Positions 27,842 to 38,860 of a stretch of DNA of 64,000 bases are shown here, piece after piece; within the stretch, counting starts at the first letter, position 1, and every line of letters begins with the position of its first letter. The translations under genes and the position numbers were made by a program. The notes beneath the pieces were generated by a model, which saw nothing but the letters and a program-made list of their open reading frames with translations, had not been told where the DNA came from and did no database searches. The stretch is from Atherix ibis (lineage: Eukaryota; Arthropoda; Insecta; Diptera; Athericidae), in contig OY282608.1 in assembly GCA_958298945.1 (NCBI GenBank), forward strand, positions 66,316,951 through 66,380,950, given 5' to 3'.

Positions 27842-28080
27842 TTTAAGAGGAATTTGAAGTAGTATGTTTAAGAGGAATATGAAGTAGTATGTTTAAGAGG
27901 AATATGAAGTAGTATATTTAAGAGGAATATGAAGTAGTATGTTTAAGAGGAATATGAAGTAGTATGTTTAAGAGGAATATGCAGTAGTATGTTTAAGAGG
28001 AATATGAAGTAGTATGTTTAAGAGGAATATGCAGTAGTATGTTTAAGAGGAATATGAAGTAGTATGTTTAAGAGGAATAT

Positions 28081-28480
28081 GAAGTAGTATATTTAAGTGG
28101 AATATGAAGTAGTATGTTTAAGAGGAATATGAAGAATTATGTTTAAGAGGAATATGAAGTTGTATGGTTAAGAGGAATATGAAGTAGTATATTTAAGAGG
28201 AATATGTAGTAGTATGTTTAAGAGGAATATGAAGTAGTATGTTTAAGAGGAATATGAAGTAGTATGTTTAAGAGGAATATGAAGTAGTATATTTAAGTGG
28301 AATATGAAGTAGTATGTTTAAGAGGAATATGAAGAATTATGTTTAAGAGGAATATGAAGTTGTATGTTTAAGAGGAATATGAAGTAGTATGTTTAAGAGG
28401 AATATGAAGTAGTATGTTTAAGAGGAATGTTAAGTAGTATATTTAAGAAGAATATGAAGTAGTATGTTTAAAGAGGAATA
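28081..28480. repeat. 200-bp local tandem duplication (eight monomers), copy in unit 1
   Basis: GAAGAATTATG occurs at 28,131 and 28,331 with the same neighbours, marking two adjacent 200-bp segments. The same pair is found in unit 2 at 35,407 and 35,607, so this local duplication predates the 7.35-kb duplication. A single copy is at 38,483. The segment is followed by AATGTTAAGTAG and by a 26-bp monomer (TTTAAAGAGG) at about 28,465. Confidence 0.85.
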
Positions 28481-29439
28481 TGAAGTAGTATGTTTAAGAG
28501 GAATATGAAGTAGTATATTTAAGAGGAATATGATGTAGTGTATTTAAGAGGAATATGAAGTAGTATGTTTAAGAGGAAAATGAAGTAGTATGTTTAAGAG
28601 GAATATGCAGTAGTATGTTTAAGAGGAATATGAAGTAGTATATTTAAGTGAAATATGAAGTAATATGTTTAAGAGGAATATGAAGTAGTATATTTAAGTA
28701 GAATATGAAGTAGTATATTTAAGAGCAATATGAAGTAGTATGTTTAAGAGGAATATGAAGTAGTATGTTTAAGAGGAATATGAAGTAGTATATTTAAGAG
28801 TAATATGAAGTAGTATTTTTAAGAGGAATATGTAGCAGTATGTTTAAGAGGGATATAAATTATTATATTTAAGACGAAAATGAAGTAGCATATTTAAGAG
28901 GAATATGAAGTAGTATGTTAGAGAGGAATATGAAGTAGTATGTTTAAGAGGAATATGAAGTAGTATGTTTAAGAGGAATATGAAGTAGTATGTTTAAGAG
29001 GAATATGAAGTAGTATGTTTAAGAGGAATATGAAGAAGTATGTTTAAGAGGAATATGAAGTAGTATGTTTAAGAGGAATATGAAGTAGTATGTTTAAGAG
29101 GAATATGAAATAGTATGTTAGAGAGGAATATGAAGTAGTATGTTTAAGAGGAATATGAAGTAGTATGTTTAAGAGGAATATAAAGTAGTATGTTTAAGAG
29201 GAATATGAAGTAGTATGTTTAAGAGGAATATGAAGTAGTATGTTTAAGAGGACTATGAAGTAGTATGTTTAAGAGGAATATGAAGTAGTATGTTTAAGAG
29301 GAATATGAAGTAGTATATTTAAGAGGAATATAAAGTAGTAGATTTAAGTAGAATATGAAGTAGTATGTTTAAGAGGAATATGAAAAAGTATGTTTAAGAG
29401 GAATATGAAGTTGTATGTTTAAGAGGATTATGAAGTAGT

Positions 29440-29463
29440 ATGTTTAAGAGGATAATGAATAGT
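29440..29463 (+). repeat. 24-bp monomer at the boundary of the 7.35-kb units
   Basis: This monomer reads ATGTTTAAGAGG followed by ATAATGAATAGT and lacks one base of the usual GAAGTAGT. The identical form recurs once more, at 36,716-36,739, the end of unit 2. What follows differs: after 29,463 the sequence matches 22,113 on, whereas after 36,739 it matches a different block. The crossover therefore lies in the next 20 or so bases, which are identical in both parents. Confidence 0.88.
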
Positions 29464-32400
29464 ATGTTTAAGAGGAATATGAAGGAGTATGTTTAAAAGG
29501 AATATGAAGTAGTATATTAAAGAGGAATATGAAGTAGTATGTTTAAGAGTAATATGCAGTAGTATGTTTAAGAGGAATATGAAAAAGTATGTTTAAGAGG
29601 AATATGAAGTAGTATGGTTAAGAGGAATATGAAGTAGTATATTTAAGAGGAATATGAAGTAGTATGTTTAAGAGGAATATGAAGTAGTATGTTTAAGAGG
29701 AATATGAAGAAGTATATTTAAGAGGAATATGAAGTAGTATGTTTAAGAGGAATATGAAGTAGTATGTTTAAGAGGAATATGAAGTAGTATGTTTAAGAGG
29801 AATGTTAAGTAGTATATTTAAGAGGAATATGAAGTAGTATGTTTAAGAGGAATATGAAGTAGTATGTTTAAGAGGAATATGAAGTAGTATATTTAAGAGG
29901 AATATGAAGTAGTATATTTAAGAGGAATATGAAGTAGTATGTTTAAGAGGAATATGAAGTAGTATGTTTAAGAGGAATATGAAGTAGTATGTTTAAGAGG
30001 AATATGAAGTAGTATGTTTAAGAGGAATATGAAGTAGTATGTTTAAGAGGAATATGAAGTAGTATGTTTAAGAGGAATATGAAGTAGTATATTTAAGAGG
30101 AATATGAAGTAGTATATTTAAGAGGAATATGAAGTAGTATGTTTAAGAGGAATATGAAGTAGTATGTTTAAGAGGAATATGCAGTAGTATGTTTAAGAGG
30201 AATATGAAGTAGTATATTTAAGAGGAATATGAAGTAGTATGTTTAAGAGGAATATGAAGTAGTATGTTTAAGAGGAATATGAAGTAGTATGTTTAAGAGG
30301 AATATGAAGTAGTATTTTTAAGAGGAATATGTAGTAGTATGTTTAAGAGGAATATAAAGTAGTATATTTAAGAGTAATATGAAATAGTTTGTTTAAGAGG
30401 AATATGAAGTAGTATATTTAAGACGAATATGAAGTAGTATGTTTAAGAGGAATATGAAGTATTATGTTTAAGAGGAATATGAAGTAGTATGTTTAAGAGG
30501 AATATGAAGTAGTATGTTTAAGAGGAATATGAAATAGTTTATTTAAGAGGAATATGAAGTAGTATGTTTAAGAGGAATATGAAGTAGTATGTTTAAGAGG
30601 AATATAAAGTAGTATGTTTAAGAGGAATATGAAGTAGTATGTTTAAGAGGAATATGAAGTAGTATGTTTAAGAGGAATATGCAGTAGTATGTTTAAGAGG
30701 AATATGAAGTAGTATGTTTAAGAGGAATATAAAGTAGTATTTTTAAGAGGAATATGTAGCAGTATGTTTAAGAGGGATATAAAGTAGTATATTTAAGGCG
30801 AAAATGAAGTAGTATATTTAAGAGGAATATGAAGTTGTATGTTAGAGAGGAATATGAAGTAGTATGTTTAAGAGGAATATGAAGTAGTATGTTTAAGAGG
30901 AATATAAAGTAGTATGTTTAAGAGGAATATGAAGTAGTATGTTTAAGAGGAATATGAAGTAGTATGTTTAAGAGGACTATGAAGTAGTATGTTTAAGAGG
31001 AATATGAAGTAGTATGTTTAAGAGGAATATGAAGTAGTATATTTAAGAGGAATATGAAGTAGTATATTTAAGTAGAATATGAAGTAGTATGTTTAAGAGG
31101 AATATGAAAAAGTATGTTTAAGAGGAATATGAAGTTGTATGTTTAAGAGGATTATGAAGTAGTATGTTTAAGAGGAATATGAAGTAGTATGTTTAAGAGG
31201 AATATGAAGTAGTATATTTAAGAGTAATATGAAGTAGTATCTTTAAGAGGAATATGAAGTAGTATATTTAAGACCAATATGAAGTAGTATGTTTAAGAGG
31301 AATATGAAGTAGTATGTTTAAGAGGAATATGATGTAGTATGTTTAAGAGGAATATGAAGTAGTATGTTTAAGAGGAATATGAAGTAGTATATTTAAGAGG
31401 AATATGAAGTAGTATGTTTAAGAGGAATATGAAGTAGTATGTTTAAGAGGAATATGAAGTAGTATATTTAAGAGTAATATGAAGTAGTATTTTTAAGAGG
31501 AATATGTAGCAGTATGTTTAAGAGGGATATAAAGTAGTATATTTAAGACGAAAATGAAGTAGCATATTTAAGAGGAATATGAAGTAGTATGTTAGAGAGA
31601 AATATGAAGTAGTATGTTTAAGAGGAATATGAAGTAGTATGTTTAAGAGGAATATGAAGTAGTATGTTTAAGAGGAATATGAAGTAGTATGTTTAAGAGG
31701 AATATGAAGTAGTATGTTTAAGAGGAATATGAAGTAGTATGTTTAAGAGGAATATGAAGTAATATGTTTAAGAGGAATATGAAATAGTATGTTAGAGAGG
31801 AATATGAAGTAGTATGTTTAAGAGGAATATGAAGTAGTATGTTTAAGAGGAATATAAAGTAGTATGTTTAAGAGGAATATGAAGTAGTATGTTTAAGAGG
31901 AATATGAAGTAGTATGTTTAAGAGGACTATGAAGTAGTATGTTTAAGAGGAATATGAAGTAGTATGTTTAAGAGGAATATGAAGTAGTATATTTAAGAGG
32001 AATATGAAGTAGTATATTTAAGTAGAATATGAAGTAGTATGTTTAAGAGGAATATGAAAAAGTATGTTTAAGAGGAATATGAAGTTGTATGTTTAAGAGG
32101 ATTATGAAGTAGTATGTTTAAGAGGAATATGAAGTAGTATGTTTAAGAGGAATATGAAGTAGTATATTAAAGAGTAATATGAAGTAGTATATTTAAGAGG
32201 AATATGAAGTAGTATATTTAAGACGAATATGAAGTAGTATGTTTAAGAGGAATATGAAGTAGTATGTTTAAGAGGAATATGAAGTAGTATGTTTAAGAGG
32301 AATATGAAGTAGTATGTTTAAGAGGAATATGAAGTAGTATATTTATGAGGAATATGAAGTAGTATGTTTAAGAGGAATATGAAGTAGTATGTTTAAGAGG

Positions 32401-32779
32401 AATATGAAGTAGTATATTTAAGAGTAATATGAAGTAGTATTTTTAAGAGGAATATGTAGCAGTATGTTTAAGAGGGATATAAAATAGTATATTTAAGACG
32501 AAAATGAAGTAGCATATTTAAGAGGAATATGAAGTAGTATGTTAGAGAGGAATATGAAGTAGTATGTTTAAGAGGAATATGAAGTAGTTTGTTTAAGAGG
32601 AATATGAAGTAGTATGTTTAAGAGGAATATGAAGTAGTATATTTAAGAGGAATATGAAGTAGTATGTTTAAGAGGAATATGAAGTAGTATGTTTAAGAGG
32701 AATATGAAGTAGAATGTTTAAGAGGAATATGAAGTAGTATATTTAAGTGGAATATGAAGTAGTATGTTTAAGAGGAATA

Positions 32780-32854
32780 TGAAGAAGTATGTTTAAGAGG
32801 AATATGAAGTTGTATGTTTAAGAGGAATATGAAGTAGTATGTTTAAGAGGAATA
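32780..32854. repeat. 75-bp (three-monomer) difference between the 7.35-kb units
   Basis: Unit 2 has GAAGAAGTATG, GAAGTTGTATG and a canonical monomer before GAAGTACTATG. Unit 1 goes straight to GAAGTACTATG at about 25,430. The same three monomers are present near 27,608, 35,032 and 37,383, so loss from unit 1 is more likely than gain in unit 2. The change is exactly in register. Confidence 0.85.
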
Positions 32855-35356
32855 TGAAGTACTATGTTTAAGAGGAATATGAAGTAGTATATTTAAGAGT
32901 AATATGAAGTAGTATATTTAAGAGGAATATGAAGTAGTATATTTAAGACGAATATGACGTAGTATGTTTAAGAGGAATATGAAGTAGTATGTTTAAGAGG
33001 AATATGAAGTAGTATGTTTAAGAGGAATATGAAGTAGTATGTTTAAGAGGAATATGAAGTAGTATATTTAAGAGGAATATGAAGTAGTATGTTTAAGAGG
33101 AATATGAAGTAGTATGTTTAAGAGGAATATGCAGTAGTATGTTTAAGAGGAATATGAAGTAGTATGTTTAAGAGGAATATGCAGTAGTATGTTTAAGAGG
33201 AATTTGAAGTAGTATGTTTAAGAGGAATATGAAGTAGTATGTTTAAGAGGAATATGAAGTAGTATATTTAAGAGGAATATGAAGTAGTATGGTTAAGAGG
33301 AAGATGAAGTAGTATGTTTAAGAGGAATATGAAGTAGTATATTTAACAGGAATATGAAGTAGTATGTTTAAAAGGAATATGAATTAGTATGTTTAAGAAG
33401 AATATGAAGTAGTATGTTTAAGAGGAATATGAAGTAGTATATTTAAGAGGAATAAGAAGTAGTACGTTTAAGAGGAATATGAAGTAGTTTGTTTAAGAGG
33501 AATATGAAGGAGTATGTTTAAGAGGAATATGAAGTAGTATGTTTAACAGGGAATATGAAGTAGTATGTTTAAGAGGAATATGAAGGAGTATGTTTAAAAG
33601 GAATATGAAGTAGTATATTAAAGAGGAATATGAAGTAGTATGTTTAAGAGTAATATGCAGTAGTATGTTTAAGAGGAATTTGAAGAAGTATGTTTAAGAG
33701 GAATATGAAGTAGTATGGTTAAGAGGAATATGAAGTAGTATATTTAAGAGGAATATGAAGTAGTATGTTTAAGAGGAATATGAAGTAGTATGTTTAAGAG
33801 GAATATGAAGTAGTATGTTTAAGAGGAATATGAAGTAGTATATTTAAGTAGAATATGAAGTAGTATATTTAAGAGGAATATGAAGTAGTATGTTTAAGAG
33901 GAATATGAAGTAGTATGTTTAAGAGGAATATGAAGTAGTATATTTAAGAGTAATATGAAGTAGTATTTTTAAGAGGAATATGTAGCAGTATGTTTAAGAG
34001 GGATATAAATTATTATATTTAAGACGAAAATGAAGTAGCATATTTAAGAGGAATATGAAGTAGTATGTTAGAGAGGAATATGAAGTAGTATGTTTAAGAG
34101 GAATATGAAGTAGTATGTTTAAGAGGAATATGAAGTAGTATGTTTAAGAGGAATATGAAGTAGTATGTTTAAGAGGAATATGAAGTAGTATGTTTAAGAG
34201 GAATATGAAGTAGTATGTTTAAGAGGAATATGAAGTAGTATGTTTAAGAGGAATATGAAATAGTATGTTAGAGAGGAATATGAAGTAGTATGTTTAAGAG
34301 GAATATGAAGTAGTATGTTTAAGAGGAATATAAAGTAGTATGTTTAAGAGGAATATGAAGTAGTATGTTTAAGAGGAATATGAAGTAGTATGTTTAAGAG
34401 GACTATGAAGTAGTATGTTTAAGAGGAATATGAAGTAGTATGTTTAAGAGGAATATGAAGTAGTATATTTAAGAGGAATATGAAGTAGTATGTTTAAGAG
34501 GAATATGAAGTAGTATGTTTAAGAGGAATATGAAGTAGTATGTTTAAGAGGAATATGAAGTAGTATGTTTAAGAGGAATATGAAGTAGTATATTTAAGAG
34601 GAATATGAAGTAGTATGTTTAAGAGGAATATGAAGTAGTATGTTTAAGAGGAATATGAAGTAGTATATTTAAGAGTAATATGAAGTAGTATTTTTAAGAG
34701 GAATATGTAGCAGTATGTTTAAGAGGGATATAAAGTAGTATATTTAAGACGAAAATGAAGTAGCATATTTAAGAGGAATATGAAGTAGTATGTTAGAGAG
34801 GAATATGAAGTAGTATGTTTAAGAGGAATATGAAGTAGTATGTTTAAGAGGAATATGAAGTAGTATGTTTAAGAGGAATATGAAGTAGTATATTTAAGAG
34901 GAATATGAAGTAGTATGTTTAAGAGGAATATGAAGTAGTATGTTTAAGAGGAATATGAAGTAGTATGTTTAAGAGGAATATGAAGTAGTATATTTAAGTG
35001 GAATATGAAGTAGTATGTTTAAGAGGAATATGAAGAAGTATGTTTAAGAGGAATATGAAGTTGTATGTTTAAGAGGAATATGAAGTAGTATGTTTAAGAG
35101 GAATATGAAGTACTATGTTTAAGAGGAATTTGAAGTAGTATGTTTAAGAGGAATATGAAGTAGTATGTTTAAGAGGAATATGAAGTAGTATATTTAAGAG
35201 GAATATGAAGTAGTATGTTTAAGAGGAATATGAAGTAGTATGTTTAAGAGGAATATGCAGTAGTATGTTTAAGAGGAATATGAAGTAGTATGTTTAAGAG
35301 GAATATGCAGTAGTATGTTTAAGAGGAATATGAAGTAGTATGTTTAAGAGGAATAT

Positions 35357-35756
35357 GAAGTAGTATATTTAAGTGGAATATGAAGTAGTATGTTTAAGAG
35401 GAATATGAAGAATTATGTTTAAGAGGAATATGAAGTTGTATGGTTAAGAGGAATATGAAGTAGTATATTTAAGAGGAATATGTAGTAGTATGTTTAAGAG
35501 GAATATGAAGTAGTATGTTTAAGAGGAATATGAAGTAGTATGTTTAAGAGGAATATGAAGTAGTATATTTAAGTGGAATATGAAGTAGTATGTTTAAGAG
35601 GAATATGAAGAATTATGTTTAAGAGGAATATGAAGTTGTATGTTTAAGAGGAATATGAAGTAGTATGTTTAAGAGGAATATGAAGTAGTATGTTTAAGAG
35701 GAATGTTAAGTAGTATATTTAAGAAGAATATGAAGTAGTATGTTTAAAGAGGAATA
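35357..35756. repeat. 200-bp local tandem duplication (eight monomers), copy in unit 2
   Basis: This is the partner of the pair at 28,081-28,480 at offset 7,276. GAAGAATTATG lies at 35,407 and 35,607, and the one-base-longer monomer TTTAAAGAGG is retained near 35,743. It was carried along passively in the larger duplication. Confidence 0.85.
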
Positions 35757-36736
35757 TGAAGTAGTATGTTTAAGAGGAATATGAAGTAGTATATTTAAGA
35801 GGAATATGATGTAGTGTATTTAAGAGGAATATGAAGTAGTATGTTTAAGAGGAAAATGAAGTAGTATGTTTAAGAGGAATATGCAGTAGTATGTTTAAGA
35901 GGAATATGAAGTAGTATATTTAAGTGGAATATGAAGTAATATGTTTAAGAGGAATATGAAGTAGTATATTTAAGTAGAATATGAAGTAGTATATTTAAGA
36001 GCAATATGAAGTAGTATGTTTAAGAGGAATATGAAGTAGTATGTTTAAGAGGAATATGAAGTAGTATATTTAAGAGTAATATGAAGTAGTATTTTTAAGA
36101 GGAATATGTAGCAGTATGTTTAAGAGGGATATAAATTATTATATTTAAGACGAAAATGAAGTAGCATATTTAAGAGGAATATGAAGTAGTATGTTAGAGA
36201 GGAATATGAAGTAGTATGTTTAAGAGGAATATGAAGTAGTATGTTTAAGAGGAATATGAAGTAGTATGTTTAAGAGGAATATGAAGTAGTATGTTTAAGA
36301 GGAATATGAAGTAGTATGTTTAAGAGGAATATGAAGTAGTATGTTTAAGAGGAATATGAAGTAGTATGTTTAAGAGGAATATGAAATAGTATGTTAGAGA
36401 GGAATATGAAGTAGTATGTTTAAGAGGAATATGAAGTAGTATGTTTAAGAGGAATATAAAGTAGTATGTTTAAGAGGAATATGAAGTAGTATGTTTAAGA
36501 GGAATATGAAGTAGTATGTTTAAGAGGACTATGAAGTAGTATGTTTAAGAGGAATATGAAGTAGTATGTTTAAGAGGAATATGAAGTAGTATATTTAAGA
36601 GGAATATAAAGTAGTAGATTTAAGTAGAATATGAAGTAGTATGTTTAAGAGGAATATGAAAAAGTAAGTTTAAGAGGAATATGAAGTTGTATGTTTAAGA
36701 GGATTATGAAGTAGTATGTTTAAGAGGATAATGAAT

Positions 36737-38430
36737 AGTATGTTTAAGAGGAATATGAAGTAGTATATTTAAGAGTAATATGAAGTAGTATATTTAAGAG
36801 GAATATGAAGTAGTATATTTAAGACGAATATGAAGTAGTATGTTTAAGAGGAATATGAAGTAGTATGTTTAAGAGGAATATGAAGTAGTATGTTTAAGAG
36901 GAATATGAAGTAGTATGTTTAAGAGGAATATGAAGTAGTATATTTAAGAGGAATATGAAGTAGTATGTTTAAGAGGAATATGAAGTAGTATGTTTAAGAG
37001 GAATATGAAGTAGTATATTTAAGAGTAATATGAAGTAGTATTTTTAAGAGGAATATGTAGCAGTATGTGTAAGAGGGATATAAAGTAGTATATTTAAGAC
37101 GAAAATGAAGTAGCATATTTAAGAGGAATATGAAGTAGTATGTTAGAGAGGAATATGAAGTAGTATGTTTAAGAGGAATATGAAGTAGTATGTTTAAGAG
37201 GAATATGAAGTAGTATGTTTAAGAGGAATATGAAGTAGTATATTTAAGAGGAATATGAAGTAGTATGTTTAAGAGGAATATGAAGTAGTATGTTTAAGAG
37301 GAATATGAAGTAGTATGTTTAAGAGGAATATGAAGTAGTATATTTAAGTGGAATATGAAGTAGTATGTTTAAGAGGAATATGAAGAAGTATGTTTAAGAG
37401 GAATATGAAGTTGTATGTTTAAGAGGAATATGAAGTAGTATGTTTAAGAGGAATATGAAGTACTATGTTTAAGAGGAATATGAAGTAGTATATTTAAGAG
37501 TAATATGAAGTAGTATATTTAAGAGGAATATGAAGTAGTATATTTAAGACGAATATGAAGTAGTATGTTTAAGAGGAATATGAAGTAGTATGTTTAAGAG
37601 GAATATGAAGTAGTTTGTTTAAGAGGAATATGAAGTAGTATGTTTAAGAGGAATATGAAGTAGTATATTTAAGAGGAATATGAAGTAGTATGTTTAAGAG
37701 GAATATGAAGTAGTATGTTTAAGAGGAATATGCAGTAGTATGTTTAAGAGGAATATGAAGTAGTATGCTTAAGAGGAATATGCAGTAGTATGTTTAAGAG
37801 GAATTTGAAGTAGTATGTTTAAGAGGAATATGAAGTAGTATGTTTAAGAGGAATATGAAGTAGTCTATTTAAGAGGAATATGAAGTAGTATGGTTAAGAG
37901 GAAGATGAAGTAGTATGTTTAAGAGGAATATGAAGTAGTATATTTAACAGGAATATGAAGTAGTATGTTTAAAAGGAATATGAATTAGTATGTTTAAGAG
38001 GAATATGAAGTAGTATGTTTAAGAGGAATATGAAGTAGTATATTTAAGAGGAATAAGAAGTAGTACGTTTAAGAGGAATATGAAGTAGTTTGTTTAAGAG
38101 GAATATGAAGGAGTATGTTTAAGAGGAATATGAAGTAGTATGTTTAACAGGGAATATGAAGTAGTATGTTTAAGAGAAATATGAAGGAGTATGTTTAAAA
38201 GGAATATGAAGTAGTATATTAAAGAGGAATATGAAGTAGTATGTTTAAGAGTAATATGCAGTAGTATGTTTAAGAGGAATTTGAAGAAGTATGTTTAAGA
38301 GGAATATGAAGTAGTATGGTTAAGAGGAATATGAAGTAGTATATTTAAGAGGAATATGAAGTAGTATGTTTAAGAGGAATATGAAGTAGTATGTTTAAGA
38401 GGAATATGAAGTAGTATGTTTAAGAGGAAT
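36737..38430. repeat. partial third copy of the 7.35-kb unit (middle part)
   Basis: This stretch follows 32,136-33,829 at offset 4,601. Anchors: GTAGCAGTATG at 32,456 and 37,057, the GGTTAAGAGGAAGATG monomer near 33,291 and 37,892, and AACAGGG at 33,545 and 38,146. It contains the three monomers lost from unit 1, so it is closer to unit 2. It has its own changes, such as GTATGTGTAAGAGG near 37,063 and GTCTATTTAAG near 37,863. Confidence 0.87.
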
Positions 38431-38860
38431 ATGAAGTAGTATATTTAAGTGGAATATGAAGTAGTATGTTTAAGAGGAATATGAAGAATTATGTTTAAGA
38501 GGAATATGAAGTTGTATGTTTAAGAGGAATATGAAGTAGTATGTTTAAGAGGAATATGAAGTAGTATGTTTAAGAGGAATGTTAAGTAGTATATTTAAGA
38601 AGAATATGAAGTAGTATGTTTGAGAGGAATATGAAGTAGTATGTTTAAGAGGAATATGAAGTAGTATATTTAAGAGGAATATGATGTAGTGTATTTAAGA
38701 GGAATATGAAGTAGTATATTTAAGAGGAAAATGAAGTAGTATGTTTAAGAGGAATATGCAGTAGTATGTTTAAGAGGAATATGAAGTAGTATATTTAAGT
38801 GGAATATGAAGTAATATGTTTAAGAGGAATATAAAATAGTGTGTTTAAGAGGAATATGAA
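38431..38860. repeat. segment copied from the right part of the 7.35-kb unit
   Basis: After about 38,430 the match switches: this segment now follows 35,556-35,985 at offset 2,875-2,876. Anchors are GAAGAATTATG at 35,607 and 38,483 and GATGTAGTGTATT at 35,808 and 38,683. The 26-bp monomer TTTAAAGAGG of the source is a normal-length TTTGAGAGG here. The switch marks an internal breakpoint in the third copy, with 1-2 kb of the unit skipped. Confidence 0.82.

Larger units (their letters stand above)
22110..29460. repeat. 7.35-kb higher-order tandem duplication C, unit 1
   Basis: About 294 monomers here are repeated immediately downstream. Anchors at a constant offset of 7,351 bp: GAAGGAGTATG at about 22,130 and 29,481, TTTAAGGCGAAAATG at 23,441 and 30,792, GACCAATATG at 23,921 and 31,272, ATGTAGTATG at 23,981 and 31,332, and TATATTAAAGAGTAAT at about 24,812 and 32,163. 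The offset becomes 7,426 after a 75-bp difference near 25.4 kb, and 7,276 after a 150-bp difference near 27.7 kb. The marker GTAGCAGTATG occurs six times in this unit (23,405, 24,155, 25,105, 26,556, 27,281, 28,832). All six have partners in unit 2, which shows internal higher-order structure older than the duplication. The unit ends just after the 24-bp monomer at 29,440-29,463. Confidence 0.93.
29461..36736. repeat. 7.28-kb higher-order tandem duplication C, unit 2
   Basis: This unit follows unit 1 directly and preserves the order of its variant monomers. Partner markers GTAGCAGTATG lie at 30,756, 31,506, 32,456, 33,982, 34,707 and 36,108. Compared with unit 1 it has three extra monomers (about 32,780-32,854) and lacks six monomers at about 35,118. 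I noted at least ten single-base differences on spot comparison. Examples are ATATTT at about 24,613 against ATGTTT in unit 2, AAGGTG at about 24,733 against AAGTTG, TATGAGG at about 32,344 against TAAGAGG in unit 1, and TAAGTGAAAT at about 28,645 against TAAGTGGAAT. The unit ends with the same 24-bp monomer as unit 1 (36,716-36,739). Confidence 0.93.

Noticed and set aside
29440..29463. Attachment site or target-site duplication, because an identical unusual monomer lies at both ends of unit 2.
   Set aside because: The 24-bp monomer ends each unit as expected for a tandem duplication; no mobile-element sequence or integrase lies between.
22110..36736. Pure assembly duplication as the explanation of the 7.35-kb pair.
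   Set aside because: Not fully excluded, but the units differ by a 75-bp indel, a 150-bp indel and at least ten substitutions, and a partial third copy follows, which fits real duplications better than an assembly repeat error.
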